A stretch of 64,000 nt of DNA from Variovorax sp. TBS-050B (GTDB taxonomy: Bacteria; Pseudomonadota; Gammaproteobacteria; Burkholderiales; Burkholderiaceae_C). The translations under genes and the position numbers were made by a program. The stretch lies in the NCBI RefSeq assembly GCF_029893635.1, contig NZ_JARXYR010000002.1:1029001-1093000 (forward strand), given 5' to 3'. The first letter of the stretch is position 1; each line of letters begins with the position of its first letter. Below the pieces are notes generated by a model. That model did no database searches. It had not been told where the DNA came from and saw nothing but the letters and a program-made list of their open reading frames with translations. Positions 63,967 through 64,000 of this stretch are shown piece after piece.

Positions 63967-64000
63967 ATTAGACACGGATCGCAGCCCTGCGAACAATGCG

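Overview
This 64 kb chromosomal window is GC-rich (apart from a few short AT-rich regulatory stretches) and comes from a betaproteobacterium, most likely a Comamonadaceae member close to Variovorax. The pointers are the mannose-type EIIA/HPr/EI operon, the Bug/TctC and TRAP solute-binding proteins, the OhrR/Ohr pair, and the protein sequences overall. The genus is an inference; no 16S gene or other marker is present to settle it. I see no prophage, integron, transposase, CRISPR array, tRNA or rRNA.

Layout. 1-1880: a partial response regulator, a DUF4260 membrane protein, a Spy/CpxP-like lipoprotein and a small secreted repeat protein. 2000-4483: the PTS operon. 4596-8248: an envelope and redox group (lipoprotein, TlpA-like thioredoxin, cytochrome c', cytochrome b561, GNAT, peroxiredoxin). 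8321-20873: the ribosomal/translation block on the minus strand, reading rpsL-rpsG-fusA-tuf-rpsJ, then two unrelated secreted-protein genes, then rplC-D-W-B-rpsS-rplV-rpsC-rplP-rpmC-rpsQ. 21086-26308: a PBP5-type carboxypeptidase, hydrolase, ferredoxin, VanZ, and hemJ divergent from hemB with a probable small RNA between them. 26379-38584: CorA, a second copy of the small repeat protein, a LysR gene, catabolic enzymes, MarC, EVE, purT, two fatty-acid oxidation genes, a serine hydrolase, coaX and a BON-LysM protein. 38653-47265: rhodanese, a complete TRAP transporter, a secreted PEP/pyruvate-binding protein and a FecR/Gln-rich secreted protein. 47338-64000: gor, panE, amn, a Bug protein, ArsR with P450, GST with a PNPOx protein, LysR, a NodI/NodJ-type ABC exporter, OhrR/Ohr, a DUF2855 protein, an SrkA-like kinase and a terminal LysR.

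The most unusual signals are non-coding. A 554-bp near-perfect palindrome (59043-59596) has 40-bp identical ends and nested hairpins. A dispersed repeat occurs four times (17581, 43050, 48697, 60609), each time directly after a stop codon and in the sense orientation of the upstream gene. A 130-bp palindrome separates marC from the EVE gene. A candidate sRNA with near-consensus promoter and terminator lies between hemJ and hemB. The S10 gene is cut off from the rest of its usual operon by a terminator, two foreign-looking genes and a new rplC promoter with a structured leader.

Four otherwise ordinary genes (fusA, the dacA-type gene, the 3-hydroxyacyl-CoA dehydrogenase gene and dctM) each carry a single extra base. 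Because fusA is essential, these look like uncorrected sequencing insertions rather than real mutations, and I annotate them as intact genes with a flagged site.
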